DNA of 64,000 bases from Rhodobacter sp. GTDB taxonomy: Bacteria; Pseudomonadota; Alphaproteobacteria; Rhodobacterales; Rhodobacteraceae. The position numbers were made by a program, and so were the translations under genes. The stretch covers positions 124,001-188,000 of the forward strand of contig JAIXUH010000026.1 in the NCBI GenBank assembly GCA_027484145.1, in the 5' to 3' direction. The notes under the pieces were generated by a model. That model was not told the origin of the DNA. It did not search any database and saw only the letters and a program-made list of their open reading frames with translations. How positions within the stretch are numbered: position 1 is the first letter of the stretch; each line of letters starts with the position of its first letter. Positions 8,248-16,708 of the stretch are shown in pieces.

Positions 8248-9025
8248 TTTCCTGACCCGCGCGGCGCTTGCCGGCATCGGGCTGTCGGTGGCAACCGGCC
8301 CCTTGGGCAGTTTCGTGGTGTGGCGGCGGATGGCTTATTTCGGCGATGCCACCGCACATGCGGCCATACTGGGCGTCGCCCTTGCCTTGGCGACGGATCT
8401 GCCGGTCGGGCTGGGTACCCTTGTGGTGGCACTGGCCATGGCGCTGACCGTGGCTGCGCTGACGGCCAAAGGCTGGGCCATCGATACCATGCTTGGTGTG
8501 CTGGCCCATTCGGCCCTCGCCTTCGGTCTTGTCGCCGTCAGCTTTGTGCCGGGGGTGCGCACCGATCTGTCGGCGTGGTTGTTCGGCGATATTCTGGCGG
8601 TGTCGCGCTATGATCTGGTGTTTGTCTGGACGGGTGCGCTTTCCGCAGCGGCGCTGCTGGCATGGCGGTGGCAGGCGCTGCTGACCGCCACCCTGAACGA
8701 GGATCTTGCCCATGCCTCGGGGCTGAATCCGGCCCGTGAACGCCTGATTCTGACACTGGCCCTTGCGGTTGTGGTGGCCGTGGCGATCAAGGTGGTGGGA
8801 GCCCTGCTGATTGCGGCCATGCTGATCATCCCCGCCGCAGCCGCCCGAAGCACTGCCCGCAGCCCGGAAGCCATGGCCCTGACCGCCACGGGAATCGGTG
8901 CGCTGTCGGTTCTGGGGGGGCTTTATCTGTCGCTGTGGCAAGATACCCCGGCCGGCCCGTCTATCGTGGTGGTTGCGGCCAGCCTCTTTGCGCTGCTGGC
9001 AACCGTGGGGCGGCGGTTTGGCTGA
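8237..9025 (+). CDS. znuB: Zinc ABC transporter, permease
   Basis: A 262-residue, strongly hydrophobic ABC-3 family permease with about eight membrane segments. It begins MLDDFLTRAALAGIGLSVATG and has the family sequence VVWRRMAYFGDATAHAAILG, where the coupling region and a metal-path His lie. It overlaps znuC by 11 bp. The start at 8237 matches family N-termini; ATG at 8228, three codons earlier and nearer AAAGGGG, is nearly as good. The C-terminal hydrophobic run ends at a stop followed by 143 bp before the next gene. Confidence 0.93.
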   Translation: MLDDFLTRAALAGIGLSVATGPLGSFVVWRRMAYFGDATAHAAILGVALALATDLPVGLGTLVVALAMALTVAALTAKGWAIDTMLGVLAHSALAFGLVAVSFVPGVRTDLSAWLFGDILAVSRYDLVFVWTGALSAAALLAWRWQALLTATLNEDLAHASGLNPARERLILTLALAVVVAVAIKVVGALLIAAMLIIPAAAARSTARSPEAMALTATGIGALSVLGGLYLSLWQDTPAGPSIVVVAASLFALLATVGRRFG

Positions 9026-9059
9026 AACGGCACCGCGCCGGGCACCCCCTGTCTGCCTG

Positions 9060-9077
9060 CGACATCGCAACATGTCG
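9060..9077. promoter_or_regulatory. Inverted repeat upstream of dimethylglycine dehydrogenase-like gene
   Basis: CGACAT-cgcaac-ATGTCG, a perfect 6-bp inverted repeat about 95 bp before the ATG at 9169, in the only non-coding stretch between znuB and that gene. It could be an operator; no cognate regulator is identified. Weak evidence. Confidence 0.35.
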
Positions 9078-9168
9078 TTTTCTGCTGCAACAGGTCGGCG
9101 CGTCTTGTCCGTTTTCCCGCCAATAGGGCATTGATGACGCGAACATTCCTGCTTGGCGGAGTCTGCCG

Positions 9169-11667
9169 ATGAAAACCCATGTCAAAGCCCTTGTCGTCGG
9201 TGGTGGTGCCGTCGGAAACGGCATCGCCTATCACCTTGCCAAGGCGGGTTGGGATACGATGCTGGTGGAACGCGACGAGTTGACGGCCGGTTCCACATGG
9301 CACGCGGCGGGGCTGCTGCCGCTGTTCAACATGTCTTACGCGACCACGCATATCCACAAATACTCGGTCGATTTCTATAAGGGGCTGGAGGCCGAGACAG
9401 GCCTCAACCCCGGCTTTTACGTCGTGGGCAACCTCCGGATGGCGCAGCGGCAGGAACGCATGGATGAATACATGCTGTATTCTTCCGTCGCCGAAACAGC
9501 GGGCGTCTATCACGAATTCCTCAGCCCGAAAGAGATCAAGGATCGCTGGCCGCTGGTGCGGACCGAAGATCTGGTCGGCGCGCTGTATCACCCGCAGGAT
9601 GGCTACATCAATCCGGCCGACGTGACGCAGGCAATGGCCAAGGGGGCACGCCAGTTGGGTGCCACGATCGAGCGGCGCATTCAGGTCAACGGCTACAAAT
9701 GGACCGGGTCGGAATGGATCGTGACCTGTGCGCGTATGGTTGAACAGGGTGGCAACCTTGTCGCCAGCGACGAAACCTTTGAAATCCGGGCCGAACATGT
9801 CGTCACCGCCACCGGCAACCACGCGCAACGTACGGCGCGGCTGTTGGGCATCAAGACCCCTGCAGTAGTCGTGGAACACCAGTATATCGTGACCGAGCCT
9901 GACCCTGCGCTGGTGGAATGGCGCAAGACCAACCCGCAGCACCCGGTTCTGCGCGACGCGGACGCCAAGTGGTATGTCCGCGAAGAACGCGGCGGCTGGA
10001 TTCTGGGCCCCTATGAAAAGGGTGCGCCTGCGCGGTTCGAATATGGCGTGCCCGAAAGCTTCCGCGCCGACCTGTTCCCGTTGGATCTGGAGCGGATTGA
10101 ACAGGAATACATGTCCTTTATCCACCGTATCCCGTCGTCCGAGCCTGTCGGCCTGAAGGATGATTACAACGGCCCCATCTGCTATACCCCCGATGGCAAC
10201 CCGCTCGTCGGCCCCGCGCCGGGCCTGCGTAACATGTGGCTGGCCGAAGGCTTCAGCTTTGGCATCACCGCGGCGGGTGGCACCGGCCATTACCTTGCCC
10301 AGCTGATGACGGAAGGTGAGGCCGAGATCGACATGGCCAGCCTCGACCCCAAGCGGTTCGGTCAAGACTGGATGACCACCGAATACGCCGCCCGCAAGAA
10401 TGAGGAATGCTACGACCACGTCTTTATCCTGCACCACCCGGATGAAGAACGTGAGGCCGCCCGCCCGCTGCGCACCTCGCCTGCCTATGACCGCCAGAAG
10501 AAACGCGGCGCGCAATTCGGCCAGATCAACGGCTGGGAACGGCCAATCTACTACGGCCCGCTTGATGCCCCCGCCGATTTCGACCACCACACCCGCAGCT
10601 TCCGGCGCGGGGGTTGGTGGCAATATGCGGTGGATGAGGCCAAGGCCATCCGCGAAACCGCCGGCCTGATCGACGCGACCGCCTTTGCCAAGCACCGCCT
10701 GAGCGGGCCGGGGGCAACTGCGTTTCTTGACTGGTTCACCACCAACAAGCTGCCCGCTGTGGGGCGCATCAACCTGACCTATGCGCTGACCGCCGCTGGC
10801 ACGACCCGCACCGAATACACCATCGTGCGTTTGGCCGAGAATGACTATTACCTCGTGTCCGCCGGGGCATGGCACGCCTATGACGATGATTTCCTTGCCA
10901 AGGCCGTCGAGGACAAGGAGGCCGAGTTTGGCCGCCTAAACCTTGAGGACGTAACCACCAAATGGGGCGTCTTTGCCCTTGCCGGGCCACGGTCGCGCGA
11001 CATCCTCAAGGAACTGGTCCGAGACGCCGCCCCTGACACTGCGCTGTCGAACAAGCGCTTCCCATGGCTGTCGATGCGCAACATCGAACTTGGAATGTGC
11101 CCGGTTCGCGCCATCCGGGTGGCCTATACGGGCGAGTTGGGCTGGGAACTGCATCACCCGATCGAAATGCAGAACTACCTGTTCGACCAGTTGATGGCCG
11201 CAGGCGAAAAGCACGGGATGAAACTGGTCGGCGGGCGCGCGCAGAACTGGCTTCGGCAGGAGAAATCCTATCGCGCATTCGGCACGGAACTGGGCCGCGA
11301 CGCGAGCCCCCTGGAGGCGGGACTGGACCGTTTTGTTGACCTGTCCAAGGACTTTCACGGCAAGGCAGCAATGCAGGCCATCGGCATCCGGTCGAAATGC
11401 TGCACCCTGCTGATCGATGGGCCTGCCGATACGGACCCTTGGGGCAAGGAAGCCCTGTTGCTGAACGGGGAAAAGGTGGGGCGTCTGACGTCGGGTGGCT
11501 ATTCGGTCGCCTTTGGCAAACAGATCGGCATGGGATACGTGCGCCCCGATCTGGCCGAGGTCGGCACCCGGCTGAAGGTGAAGATCCTTCGGCAGGAATG
11601 GGATGCAGTGGTCGTTGAAGACAGCCCGTTTGACCCGTCGAATGCCCGCATCCGCATCGACGGCTAA
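9169..11667 (+). CDS. Dimethylglycine/sarcosine dehydrogenase family flavoprotein
   Basis: An 832-residue two-part enzyme. The N-terminal half is a DAO-type FAD domain (VVGGGAVGNGIAYHLAKAGW at about residues 9-28) with His45 in GSTWHAAGLL, the position of the covalently bound flavin in mitochondrial dimethylglycine dehydrogenase. The C-terminal half (about 440-832) is a GcvT-like folate-binding domain (FALAGPRSRDIL, YTGELGWELHHPIEMQNYLF, RAFGTELGRDASPLEAGLDRF). It would demethylate an N-methylglycine compound oxidatively and pass formaldehyde to tetrahydrofolate. Whether the substrate is dimethylglycine or sarcosine cannot be decided from sequence alone. It is monocistronic and convergent with a DeoR regulator 3 bp away. 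Confidence 0.88.
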   Translation: MKTHVKALVVGGGAVGNGIAYHLAKAGWDTMLVERDELTAGSTWHAAGLLPLFNMSYATTHIHKYSVDFYKGLEAETGLNPGFYVVGNLRMAQRQERMDEYMLYSSVAETAGVYHEFLSPKEIKDRWPLVRTEDLVGALYHPQDGYINPADVTQAMAKGARQLGATIERRIQVNGYKWTGSEWIVTCARMVEQGGNLVASDETFEIRAEHVVTATGNHAQRTARLLGIKTPAVVVEHQYIVTEPDPALVEWRKTNPQHPVLRDADAKWYVREERGGWILGPYEKGAPARFEYGVPESFRADLFPLDLERIEQEYMSFIHRIPSSEPVGLKDDYNGPICYTPDGNPLVGPAPGLRNMWLAEGFSFGITAAGGTGHYLAQLMTEGEAEIDMASLDPKRFGQDWMTTEYAARKNEECYDHVFILHHPDEEREAARPLRTSPAYDRQKKRGAQFGQINGWERPIYYGPLDAPADFDHHTRSFRRGGWWQYAVDEAKAIRETAGLIDATAFAKHRLSGPGATAFLDWFTTNKLPAVGRINLTYALTAAGTTRTEYTIVRLAENDYYLVSAGAWHAYDDDFLAKAVEDKEAEFGRLNLEDVTTKWGVFALAGPRSRDILKELVRDAAPDTALSNKRFPWLSMRNIELGMCPVRAIRVAYTGELGWELHHPIEMQNYLFDQLMAAGEKHGMKLVGGRAQNWLRQEKSYRAFGTELGRDASPLEAGLDRFVDLSKDFHGKAAMQAIGIRSKCCTLLIDGPADTDPWGKEALLLNGEKVGRLTSGGYSVAFGKQIGMGYVRPDLAEVGTRLKVKILRQEWDAVVVEDSPFDPSNARIRIDG

Positions 11668-11670
11668 GGC

Positions 11671-12411
11671 TCAGGCCTGCTTATGATCTACCCCGGCGGG
11701 CAGCCAGTCTGGCCGTTCGCCGGGGCTGACAAGCAAGGACAGCGCCGCCAGCCCTGACACGACCCATGGGCTGGTGGCCCCCAGCTTGTCTTGCGTGGCT
11801 AGTACCACGACCTCCGCCGCTGATTGCATCATCATCCGCTTCAAGGCGGCTTCTTCGGCATCGCCCGTGGTCAGTCCCGTTTCGGGGTGCACCCCGGTTA
11901 CGCCCAAAAGGCACAGATCAGCCCTGACCTGTTGAAACCCTGCCAGTGCAATCGGCCCGCAGGCCACCATGGAGTGGCGGAAAATCCGCCCGCCGATCAG
12001 AACCACGTCAATCTGACCATGGGGTTCCAGTGCAGCAGCGATGGCCGGGGCATGAGTGACGATGGTACAGCGCAGATCAAAGGGCAGGGCGGCGACCAGA
12101 GCGAGGTGGGTTGTGCCGCCATCCATGATGACCACCTGCCCCGGCCGGATCAGCCCGGCCGCAGCCTGTGCCAGCCGCTGCTTCGCATCTGCCTGCATGC
12201 TGCGCCGCACCTCGAACGGGCGGTGAGTGGGTGATGCTGGCAATGCCCCGCCATGCACCCTGACCAGCCGCCCCTCGGCCGCCAGATCGCGCAGATCGCG
12301 GCGGATCGTATCCTCGGATATCGCCAGTTCGGCGGCAAGGTCACTGGCCACAAGGCGGCCGTCGCGGGTCAGGCGGTCCAGAAGCAGGGCTTTGCGTTGG
12401 CTGGTCAGCAT
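11671..12411 (-). CDS. DeoR/GlpR-family transcriptional regulator
   Basis: A 246-residue regulator. The N-terminal helix-turn-helix is MLTSQRKALLLDRLTRDGRL followed by ASDLAAELAISEDTIRRDLR and AAEGRLVRVHGGAL, the classic DeoR signature. Residues about 75-246 form the sugar-phosphate-isomerase-like DeoRC domain (VIMDGGTTHLALVAAL, IGGRIFRHSMVACGP). Such repressors usually respond to phosphorylated sugars. The start at 12411 is the first Met of the conserved domain; a longer open frame upstream has no family similarity. Three tandem 10-bp repeats lie 12-41 bp upstream, between this gene and the divergent deoxyribosyltransferase-like gene, which is therefore the likeliest target besides itself. 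Confidence 0.92.
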   Translation of the reverse strand: MLTSQRKALLLDRLTRDGRLVASDLAAELAISEDTIRRDLRDLAAEGRLVRVHGGALPASPTHRPFEVRRSMQADAKQRLAQAAAGLIRPGQVVIMDGGTTHLALVAALPFDLRCTIVTHAPAIAAALEPHGQIDVVLIGGRIFRHSMVACGPIALAGFQQVRADLCLLGVTGVHPETGLTTGDAEEAALKRMMMQSAAEVVVLATQDKLGATSPWVVSGLAALSLLVSPGERPDWLPAGVDHKQA

Positions 12412-12422
12412 GTCTTGCCTGA

Positions 12423-12452
12423 TGTTGCGTGGTATTGCATGATATTGCACGA
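12423..12452. repeat. Three tandem 10-bp repeats, probable DeoR-type operator
   Basis: TGTTGCGTGG, TATTGCATGA and TATTGCACGA follow one another without gaps (consensus TRTTGCRYGR). One unit per helical turn, placed between the divergent deoR-like gene and the gene at 12493, fits operators of DeoR-family proteins, which often bind direct repeats. Confidence 0.7.
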
Positions 12453-12492
12453 ATCGCCCCATCGGGCAAGCCTTTGTAGCAAGGAACCAGCA

Positions 12493-12870
12493 ATGACACG
12501 CAGCATGATGATCCTGATCGCCGGCCCCTATCGTTCGGGCACGGGCGATGATCCGGCCAAGATGGCCGCCAATCTGGCCTCGTTGGAAGCCGCAGCCTGG
12601 CCGATTTTTCAAAAGGGTCACGTGCCGATGATCGGCGAATGGGCTGCCCTACCCATCTTGCGGGCGGCAGGCGGAGGCGCGCCCGGAAGCGCCACCTATG
12701 ACGCGGTGATGCACCCGACGGCGCACCGGCTTTTGTCCAAATGCGACGGTGTCTTGCGCCTGCCCGGGGCATCGGCGGGGGCGGACAATGATGTGAGGAT
12801 CGCCACCCAGCGCGGCATCCCCGTCTGGAATGATTTGGCCGATATTCCGGCGGCGAAATCCGACTCGTAA
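12493..12870 (+). CDS. Nucleoside 2-deoxyribosyltransferase-like protein (DUF4406 type)
   Basis: A 125-residue protein with the N-terminal strand-loop MMILIAGPYRSG and a C-terminal CDGVLRLPGASAGADNDVRI followed by AATQRGIPVW-like spacing. These resemble the Rossmann-like fold of nucleoside 2-deoxyribosyltransferases and the small DUF4406 relatives. In the true enzymes a Glu on the middle helix is the nucleophile; the equivalent here may be Glu43 in MIGEWAALP, but that is a guess. ATG at 12493 has AAGGA 8 bp upstream. It is divergent from the DeoR regulator with a repeat operator between, so nucleoside or sugar-phosphate-responsive control is plausible. The catalytic role is unproven. Confidence 0.6.
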   Translation: MTRSMMILIAGPYRSGTGDDPAKMAANLASLEAAAWPIFQKGHVPMIGEWAALPILRAAGGGAPGSATYDAVMHPTAHRLLSKCDGVLRLPGASAGADNDVRIATQRGIPVWNDLADIPAAKSDS

Positions 12871-12959
12871 CCTTTTTCAGCCAACATGGCCCGCCAACCG
12901 GCACGAACCGCCAGTCCGACAGGCTTGATGGTGGTTTGCCTGCCCATGCTGGCGTGACA

Positions 12960-13766
12960 TCAGCGCGCGCGCCGCGCTGACAGCCAATCTGCCCAAGCCT
13001 GTGCTGACCCGGCGAATACGTTGATGTCGGCTTTGCCGCCCACGCCGGGTACACGTCCGGTGCCGGTGTATTGCCAGAAGGTCCAGTGACTGCCTGCGAA
13101 CACATCACGTGGGTGGCCCGCCACGGAGCGCAGCCAGAATTCGTAAGGCCCAATTTTCCACATCTCGTTCACCTCGTAAAAATCGGGGGCGGAATAGATG
13201 ATGGGGCGTTGGCCATAATGCGCCTCAAGCGCGTCAAGGAAGATGCGCGCCTCGGACCGGATGACCTCGGGCGCGGGGCGGATGGTGCAGGTGGGGGAAA
13301 ACGGCGTCCATTCCATATCCAGCACCGGGGGCAGGGCACCGGGGGTGCGGGGCACATGGCGGATGAACCAGCGCGCTTGTTCCGCCGCCGGACGGCAATG
13401 ATACCAGAAGTGATAGGCGCCCCGCGCCACACCTGCCCGTCCGGCAGCCCGCCAGTTTTCAAGAAAGGCCGGGTCCACGATGTCGCCGCCCTCGGTCGCC
13501 TTGAGAAAGGCGAAATTGACCCCGTTGGCGCGGGCTGTCGCCCAATCGACGCTGCCTTGCCAACGCGAGGTGTCAATGCCGTGCACGGGGTAGTCGTCGG
13601 GGCTGCGGCCAACCCATTCATGCGGGTCGGCATCGCCGAAATTCGGGGCCATTACCGTTGGGTTGGGCGGTCCGGGGCCATCAGTGGGGCCGGTGCCGGC
13701 CGACCGGCCGCCCCCGCAGGCAGCCAGCAAGAACAGGGCGGGGATCAGGAAAAGCCATCTGCGCAT
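12960..13766 (-). CDS. Glycoside hydrolase family 25 lysozyme, lipoprotein
   Basis: A 268-residue lipoprotein: MRRWLFLIPALFLLAAC puts the lipidated Cys at residue 17. A Gly/Pro/Thr-rich linker and a GH25 muramidase domain follow. Visible motifs are GIDTSRWQGSVDWATARANG (first catalytic Asp region), FAFLKATEGGDIVDPAF, VARGAYHFWYHC, LPPVLDMEW (the DxE pair) and WTFWQYTGTGRVPGV near the end. It should cleave the glycan of peptidoglycan from the inner face of the outer membrane or in the periplasm, for remodelling rather than as a phage endolysin, since no phage genes are nearby. The ATG at 13766 gives the signal peptide directly. Confidence 0.9.
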   Translation of the reverse strand: MRRWLFLIPALFLLAACGGGRSAGTGPTDGPGPPNPTVMAPNFGDADPHEWVGRSPDDYPVHGIDTSRWQGSVDWATARANGVNFAFLKATEGGDIVDPAFLENWRAAGRAGVARGAYHFWYHCRPAAEQARWFIRHVPRTPGALPPVLDMEWTPFSPTCTIRPAPEVIRSEARIFLDALEAHYGQRPIIYSAPDFYEVNEMWKIGPYEFWLRSVAGHPRDVFAGSHWTFWQYTGTGRVPGVGGKADINVFAGSAQAWADWLSARRAR

Positions 13767-13835
13767 GGCGGGCAGGGTGCCGCAAACCGGGCACCCTGTC
13801 ACCTCATCTTCGCGGGAGGCCGTGTCAAGTCTGCG

Positions 13836-14462
13836 TCAGGACTTGCCGAAATCTGCCGACGTGACCGCGCCATCGCCATCGCGGTCCAGCAGGGGGAACA
13901 GTTTGGCGGTGGCGCTGGTAAACTCGGCCTCGGTCACGCTGCCGTTGCCATCGGCGTCGTTAAAGGCGGGCGACATGGCGTCGTGCATGACCGCACCGGG
14001 GCCGTTGCCCATGCCTTGCCCCATCTGCTGGCCCTTGCCTTGCCCGTTGCCATGGCCTGCCCCGTGACCCTTTGTGTTAACCTTTGCGTGCCCGCCGCCC
14101 ATGCCCACCCCATGGCCCATGTTGTGACCCATGCCGCCGGCCATGTCTTCGCCGTCCATCGCTTGGCCCATCCCTTGGCCCATGACATGTCCAGCGCCCT
14201 TTGCCTGCATTTCATCAGCCATGTGCTGGCCCACAGAATCCCATTCTTCGGCAGACAGGACACCGTTTGAATCGGCATCAAACATAAAGAAAATCTCGCC
14301 GCGTTTGGTCGTCGCCTCGGCAATCGTGACGCGGCCATCGGCATCGGCATCCCATTGTTCCAGCATATGCGCGCCGGGATCGGTCTGTTGCGCGAAGGAT
14401 GGGCTTGTCACGGCGAAGGCAGCCAAGGTGATCAGGGCAGTGGTCTTGAGAAGGCGGTTCAT
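13836..14462 (-). CDS. EF-hand protein with Gly/His/Met-rich central segment, exported
   Basis: A 208-residue exported protein (signal peptide MNRLLKTTALITLAAFAVTSPSFA). Two EF-hand pairs flank a low-complexity middle. The N-terminal calcium loops are DADADGRVTIAE and DADSNGVLSAEE; the C-terminal loops are DADGNGSVTEAE and DRDGDGAVTSAD. Between them, residues about 95-160 are almost only Gly, His, Met, Gln and Ala, with repeated GMGQ/GMGH/GHG units. Such Met/His-rich tracts bind copper or other soft metals in several periplasmic proteins; here that is inference. It stands alone between a lysozyme gene and a DAO-family gene. An upstream ATG (14474) would add four residues. Confidence 0.75.
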   Translation of the reverse strand: MNRLLKTTALITLAAFAVTSPSFAQQTDPGAHMLEQWDADADGRVTIAEATTKRGEIFFMFDADSNGVLSAEEWDSVGQHMADEMQAKGAGHVMGQGMGQAMDGEDMAGGMGHNMGHGVGMGGGHAKVNTKGHGAGHGNGQGKGQQMGQGMGNGPGAVMHDAMSPAFNDADGNGSVTEAEFTSATAKLFPLLDRDGDGAVTSADFGKS

Positions 14463-14586
14463 GTCAGAATCCATACAGATATGAATGTTTATATCTGTTG
14501 AACGCAGGCTGGTCTGCGTTCCGTCGCACTGTTGTGAGGAAAATGTCAGACTGAGCAAAACATGCGCCATGGCCTGTGGCCAAGCG

Positions 14587-14611
14587 CTGACGGGGCCTCG
14601 ACGCCCGTCAG
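14587..14611 (-). terminator. Hairpin after the DAO/aldo-keto reductase pair
   Basis: CTGACGGG (14587-14594), 9-base loop, CCCGTCAG (14604-14611): an 8-bp perfect stem directly downstream of the minus-strand oxidoreductase gene ending at 14635. Confidence 0.5.
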
Positions 14612-14634
14612 GGCAGCTCCGACTGGCCCCTTGG

Positions 14635-15708
14635 TCAGAATCGGCCGGGCGACAGCGCCGCAATCAGGCTGGAGGACACCTGCGGCGCGTGGCCAAGGAT
14701 CAGGTCGGCGGCAAGCTGGCTGGCGGCGGGGCAGGTCTGAAAGCCTTGCCCGCCTTGGCCTGCCACCCAAAAGAACGCGGGTTCCGCCGGATCTGCGCCG
14801 ATCACCATGCTGCGATCGGGTGAAAAGGTGCGCAACCCCGCCCAGTTCGACAAAAGCCGGGTGACCGGTTCGCTCATGTATTCCTCATACCGGGCAAGGC
14901 CTTCGGCCAGAACCATGTCATCGGCCCAGGCATCATGCGGCTCCATCAGATGCTCTTCTGCGGGGGACACGATCAACGCGCCTGCATCGGGCTTGGCATA
15001 CCAGCTTTCGCCGACGCCAAAGATCATCGGCCAGCGGCTGACGTCCAGCCCGCCGGGGGCTGGGATGCGCGCCATGGAACGGCGGTAAGGGGTAAAGCCC
15101 AAGACGGCCACGCCTGCCATGCTGGCCACCTGATCCACCCAAGCACCCGCAGCATTGACCAGCAGTTTGGCGCGATAGTCCCCCGCTCCGGTGGTGACGT
15201 GCCAATGTCCATCGGCGCGCGAAATGGCCGTGGCACGGGCCCCGGTCACGATCTGGCCGCCGTTGGCCCGGACGTCACGCGCAAAGCGCTGGATCAGAAG
15301 GTCGGTATCGACATCCCACGCATGTGAGGCATAGGCGGCCATCGCAACGACGTCGGGGTTCAGGATGGGCACCATGGCACAAGCCTCGGCGACCGGCATC
15401 GGGTCAAGGTGCATGGTGGCTGCATCAGCGGCAAAGGCGGTGGCATCAGCGGATTTGGCCACCATCATCAGGCCGCGGGGCGACAGGACCCCTTCGGCGG
15501 CCATGAAGAATGCCTCGGATGCCAGCGACAGTTCAACGACGGCGGGCGTGCCATAGCGCGGCTCATAGAGGGCCGCAGACCGGCTGGAGGCGTGGTGCGC
15601 CAAGGCGGCCTCGGCCTCCAGCACCACAACGGAAGCATGGGGCGCAAGGCGGGCGGCGGCGGACAGACCGGCGATGCCGCCGCCGATGATCAGGATGTCT
15701 GTGGTCAT
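14635..15708 (-). CDS. FAD-dependent D-amino acid dehydrogenase-like (D-arginine dehydrogenase type)
   Basis: A 357-residue DAO-fold flavoenzyme: MTTDILIIGGGIAGLSAAAR binds the FAD dinucleotide, VVLEAE is the second strand, and the C-terminal ADPAEPAFFWVAGQGGQGFQ is the FAD-closing motif. SSRSAALYEPRYG and the overall size resemble catabolic D-arginine dehydrogenases more than sarcosine oxidases, so oxidation of a D-amino acid is the best guess; the substrate is not certain. Its ATG overlaps the stop of the upstream aldo/keto reductase (ATGA), so the two are co-translated. No amino-acid transporter is next to it. Confidence 0.78.
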   Translation of the reverse strand: MTTDILIIGGGIAGLSAAARLAPHASVVVLEAEAALAHHASSRSAALYEPRYGTPAVVELSLASEAFFMAAEGVLSPRGLMMVAKSADATAFAADAATMHLDPMPVAEACAMVPILNPDVVAMAAYASHAWDVDTDLLIQRFARDVRANGGQIVTGARATAISRADGHWHVTTGAGDYRAKLLVNAAGAWVDQVASMAGVAVLGFTPYRRSMARIPAPGGLDVSRWPMIFGVGESWYAKPDAGALIVSPAEEHLMEPHDAWADDMVLAEGLARYEEYMSEPVTRLLSNWAGLRTFSPDRSMVIGADPAEPAFFWVAGQGGQGFQTCPAASQLAADLILGHAPQVSSSLIAALSPGRF

Positions 15709-16613
15709 ACTTCTTCCAGTCGGTCGGTCGCCGGGGGCGGCGCGGGGTAAAGCGCGGACAGGCGCGCATAGGTTTCCGGGTCAAGCCGCAGGGTGGCGGC
15801 CGCAAGCGACGGTGCCAGTTGCGCCACGTCGCGGGCCGAGATCAGCGGCACGGGCGTTGTGGGGTGGGCCATGACCCAGGCCACGGCCAGAGTGGCGGGG
15901 TGCAGCCCAGACTCGGCGGCAAACTGCGTAAGCCCTTCGGCCGCCTGATGCATGGCGGGTGGCGCATAGCGCGCGCCATAGCGCCGGTCCGTGGTCAGCC
16001 GGCCGGATGCGCCGGCCGCATATTTGCCCGACAGCAGCCCGCCGCCCAAGGGCGAATAGGTAAAGGCCGTCATGCCCTGATCGGCGGCCATAGGCAGAAG
16101 CTCGACCTCGGCCTGCCGCTTGACCAGCGAATACATCGGCTGAATGGCGTCGATCCGCGTGCCCAGACCGGCGCAGATGGCTTGCGCCTTCATCACTTGC
16201 CATGCGGCAAAGTTCGACACGCCGATGGCACCGATGATGCCCCGCGACTGAAGCTCGGCCATGGTGGCAAAGGTTTCCTCCAGCGCCGTGGCGGCATCGA
16301 AACGGTGCAGATAGAGCAGATCGATGCGGTCCATGCCCAGCCTGCGGCGGCTGCAATCCAACTGGGTCAGGATGTTGGCGCGCCCCGATCCGCCGACATA
16401 CCCCACCTTGGTGGCGATATAGAGGGCTTCCCGCTGACCCATTGCGAACTGTCCCAGCAGGGTTTCCGAGGCCCCTTCGGTATAGCCGCAGGCCGTGTCG
16501 AAATGCGTGATACCCGCCGCGCGGCAGGCGTCAAACATGGCACGGGCCGAGGCGGCATCCGCCGTGCCGCCGAACTGCATGGTGCCAAAAGCAAGGGAAT
16601 GCGGCATTGTCAT
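15705..16613 (-). CDS. Aldo/keto reductase
   Basis: A protein of about 302 residues with the (beta/alpha)8 AKR fold. The tetrad is visible: Asp and Tyr in HFDTACGYTEG, Lys in LYIATKVGY and His in LLYLHRFD. The NADPH-site sequence TAFTYSPLGGGLLSGKY follows. It is likely an NADPH-dependent aldehyde or ketone reductase; the substrate cannot be read. The start MTMPHSLAFG (16613, or 16607 for the second Met) is chosen because upstream codons are not family-like, although no good ribosome-binding site is seen. It is translationally coupled to the D-amino acid dehydrogenase-like gene, which hints that it reduces a product of that reaction. Confidence 0.87.
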   Translation of the reverse strand: MTMPHSLAFGTMQFGGTADAASARAMFDACRAAGITHFDTACGYTEGASETLLGQFAMGQREALYIATKVGYVGGSGRANILTQLDCSRRRLGMDRIDLLYLHRFDAATALEETFATMAELQSRGIIGAIGVSNFAAWQVMKAQAICAGLGTRIDAIQPMYSLVKRQAEVELLPMAADQGMTAFTYSPLGGGLLSGKYAAGASGRLTTDRRYGARYAPPAMHQAAEGLTQFAAESGLHPATLAVAWVMAHPTTPVPLISARDVAQLAPSLAAATLRLDPETYARLSALYPAPPPATDRLEEV

Positions 16614-16708
16614 GTGGTGCAGACTGCCATGCCCGTGCGGCAAGGGAAAGGGTAGCCGCACGCCGGATTTGCCCGCGTTCAACGTGACATCCTTCAGCGT
16701 GTCGATGC

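Noticed and set aside
7459-9025. Alternative assignment of the ABC operon to manganese or iron (Mnt/Sit type)
   Set aside because: The Zur-like gene, His-rich ZnuA loop and the Zur-box-like operator favour zinc.
8923-10875. 650-codon minus-strand frame across the dimethylglycine dehydrogenase-like gene
   Set aside because: Shadow frame; the plus-strand protein has clear FAD and folate domains.
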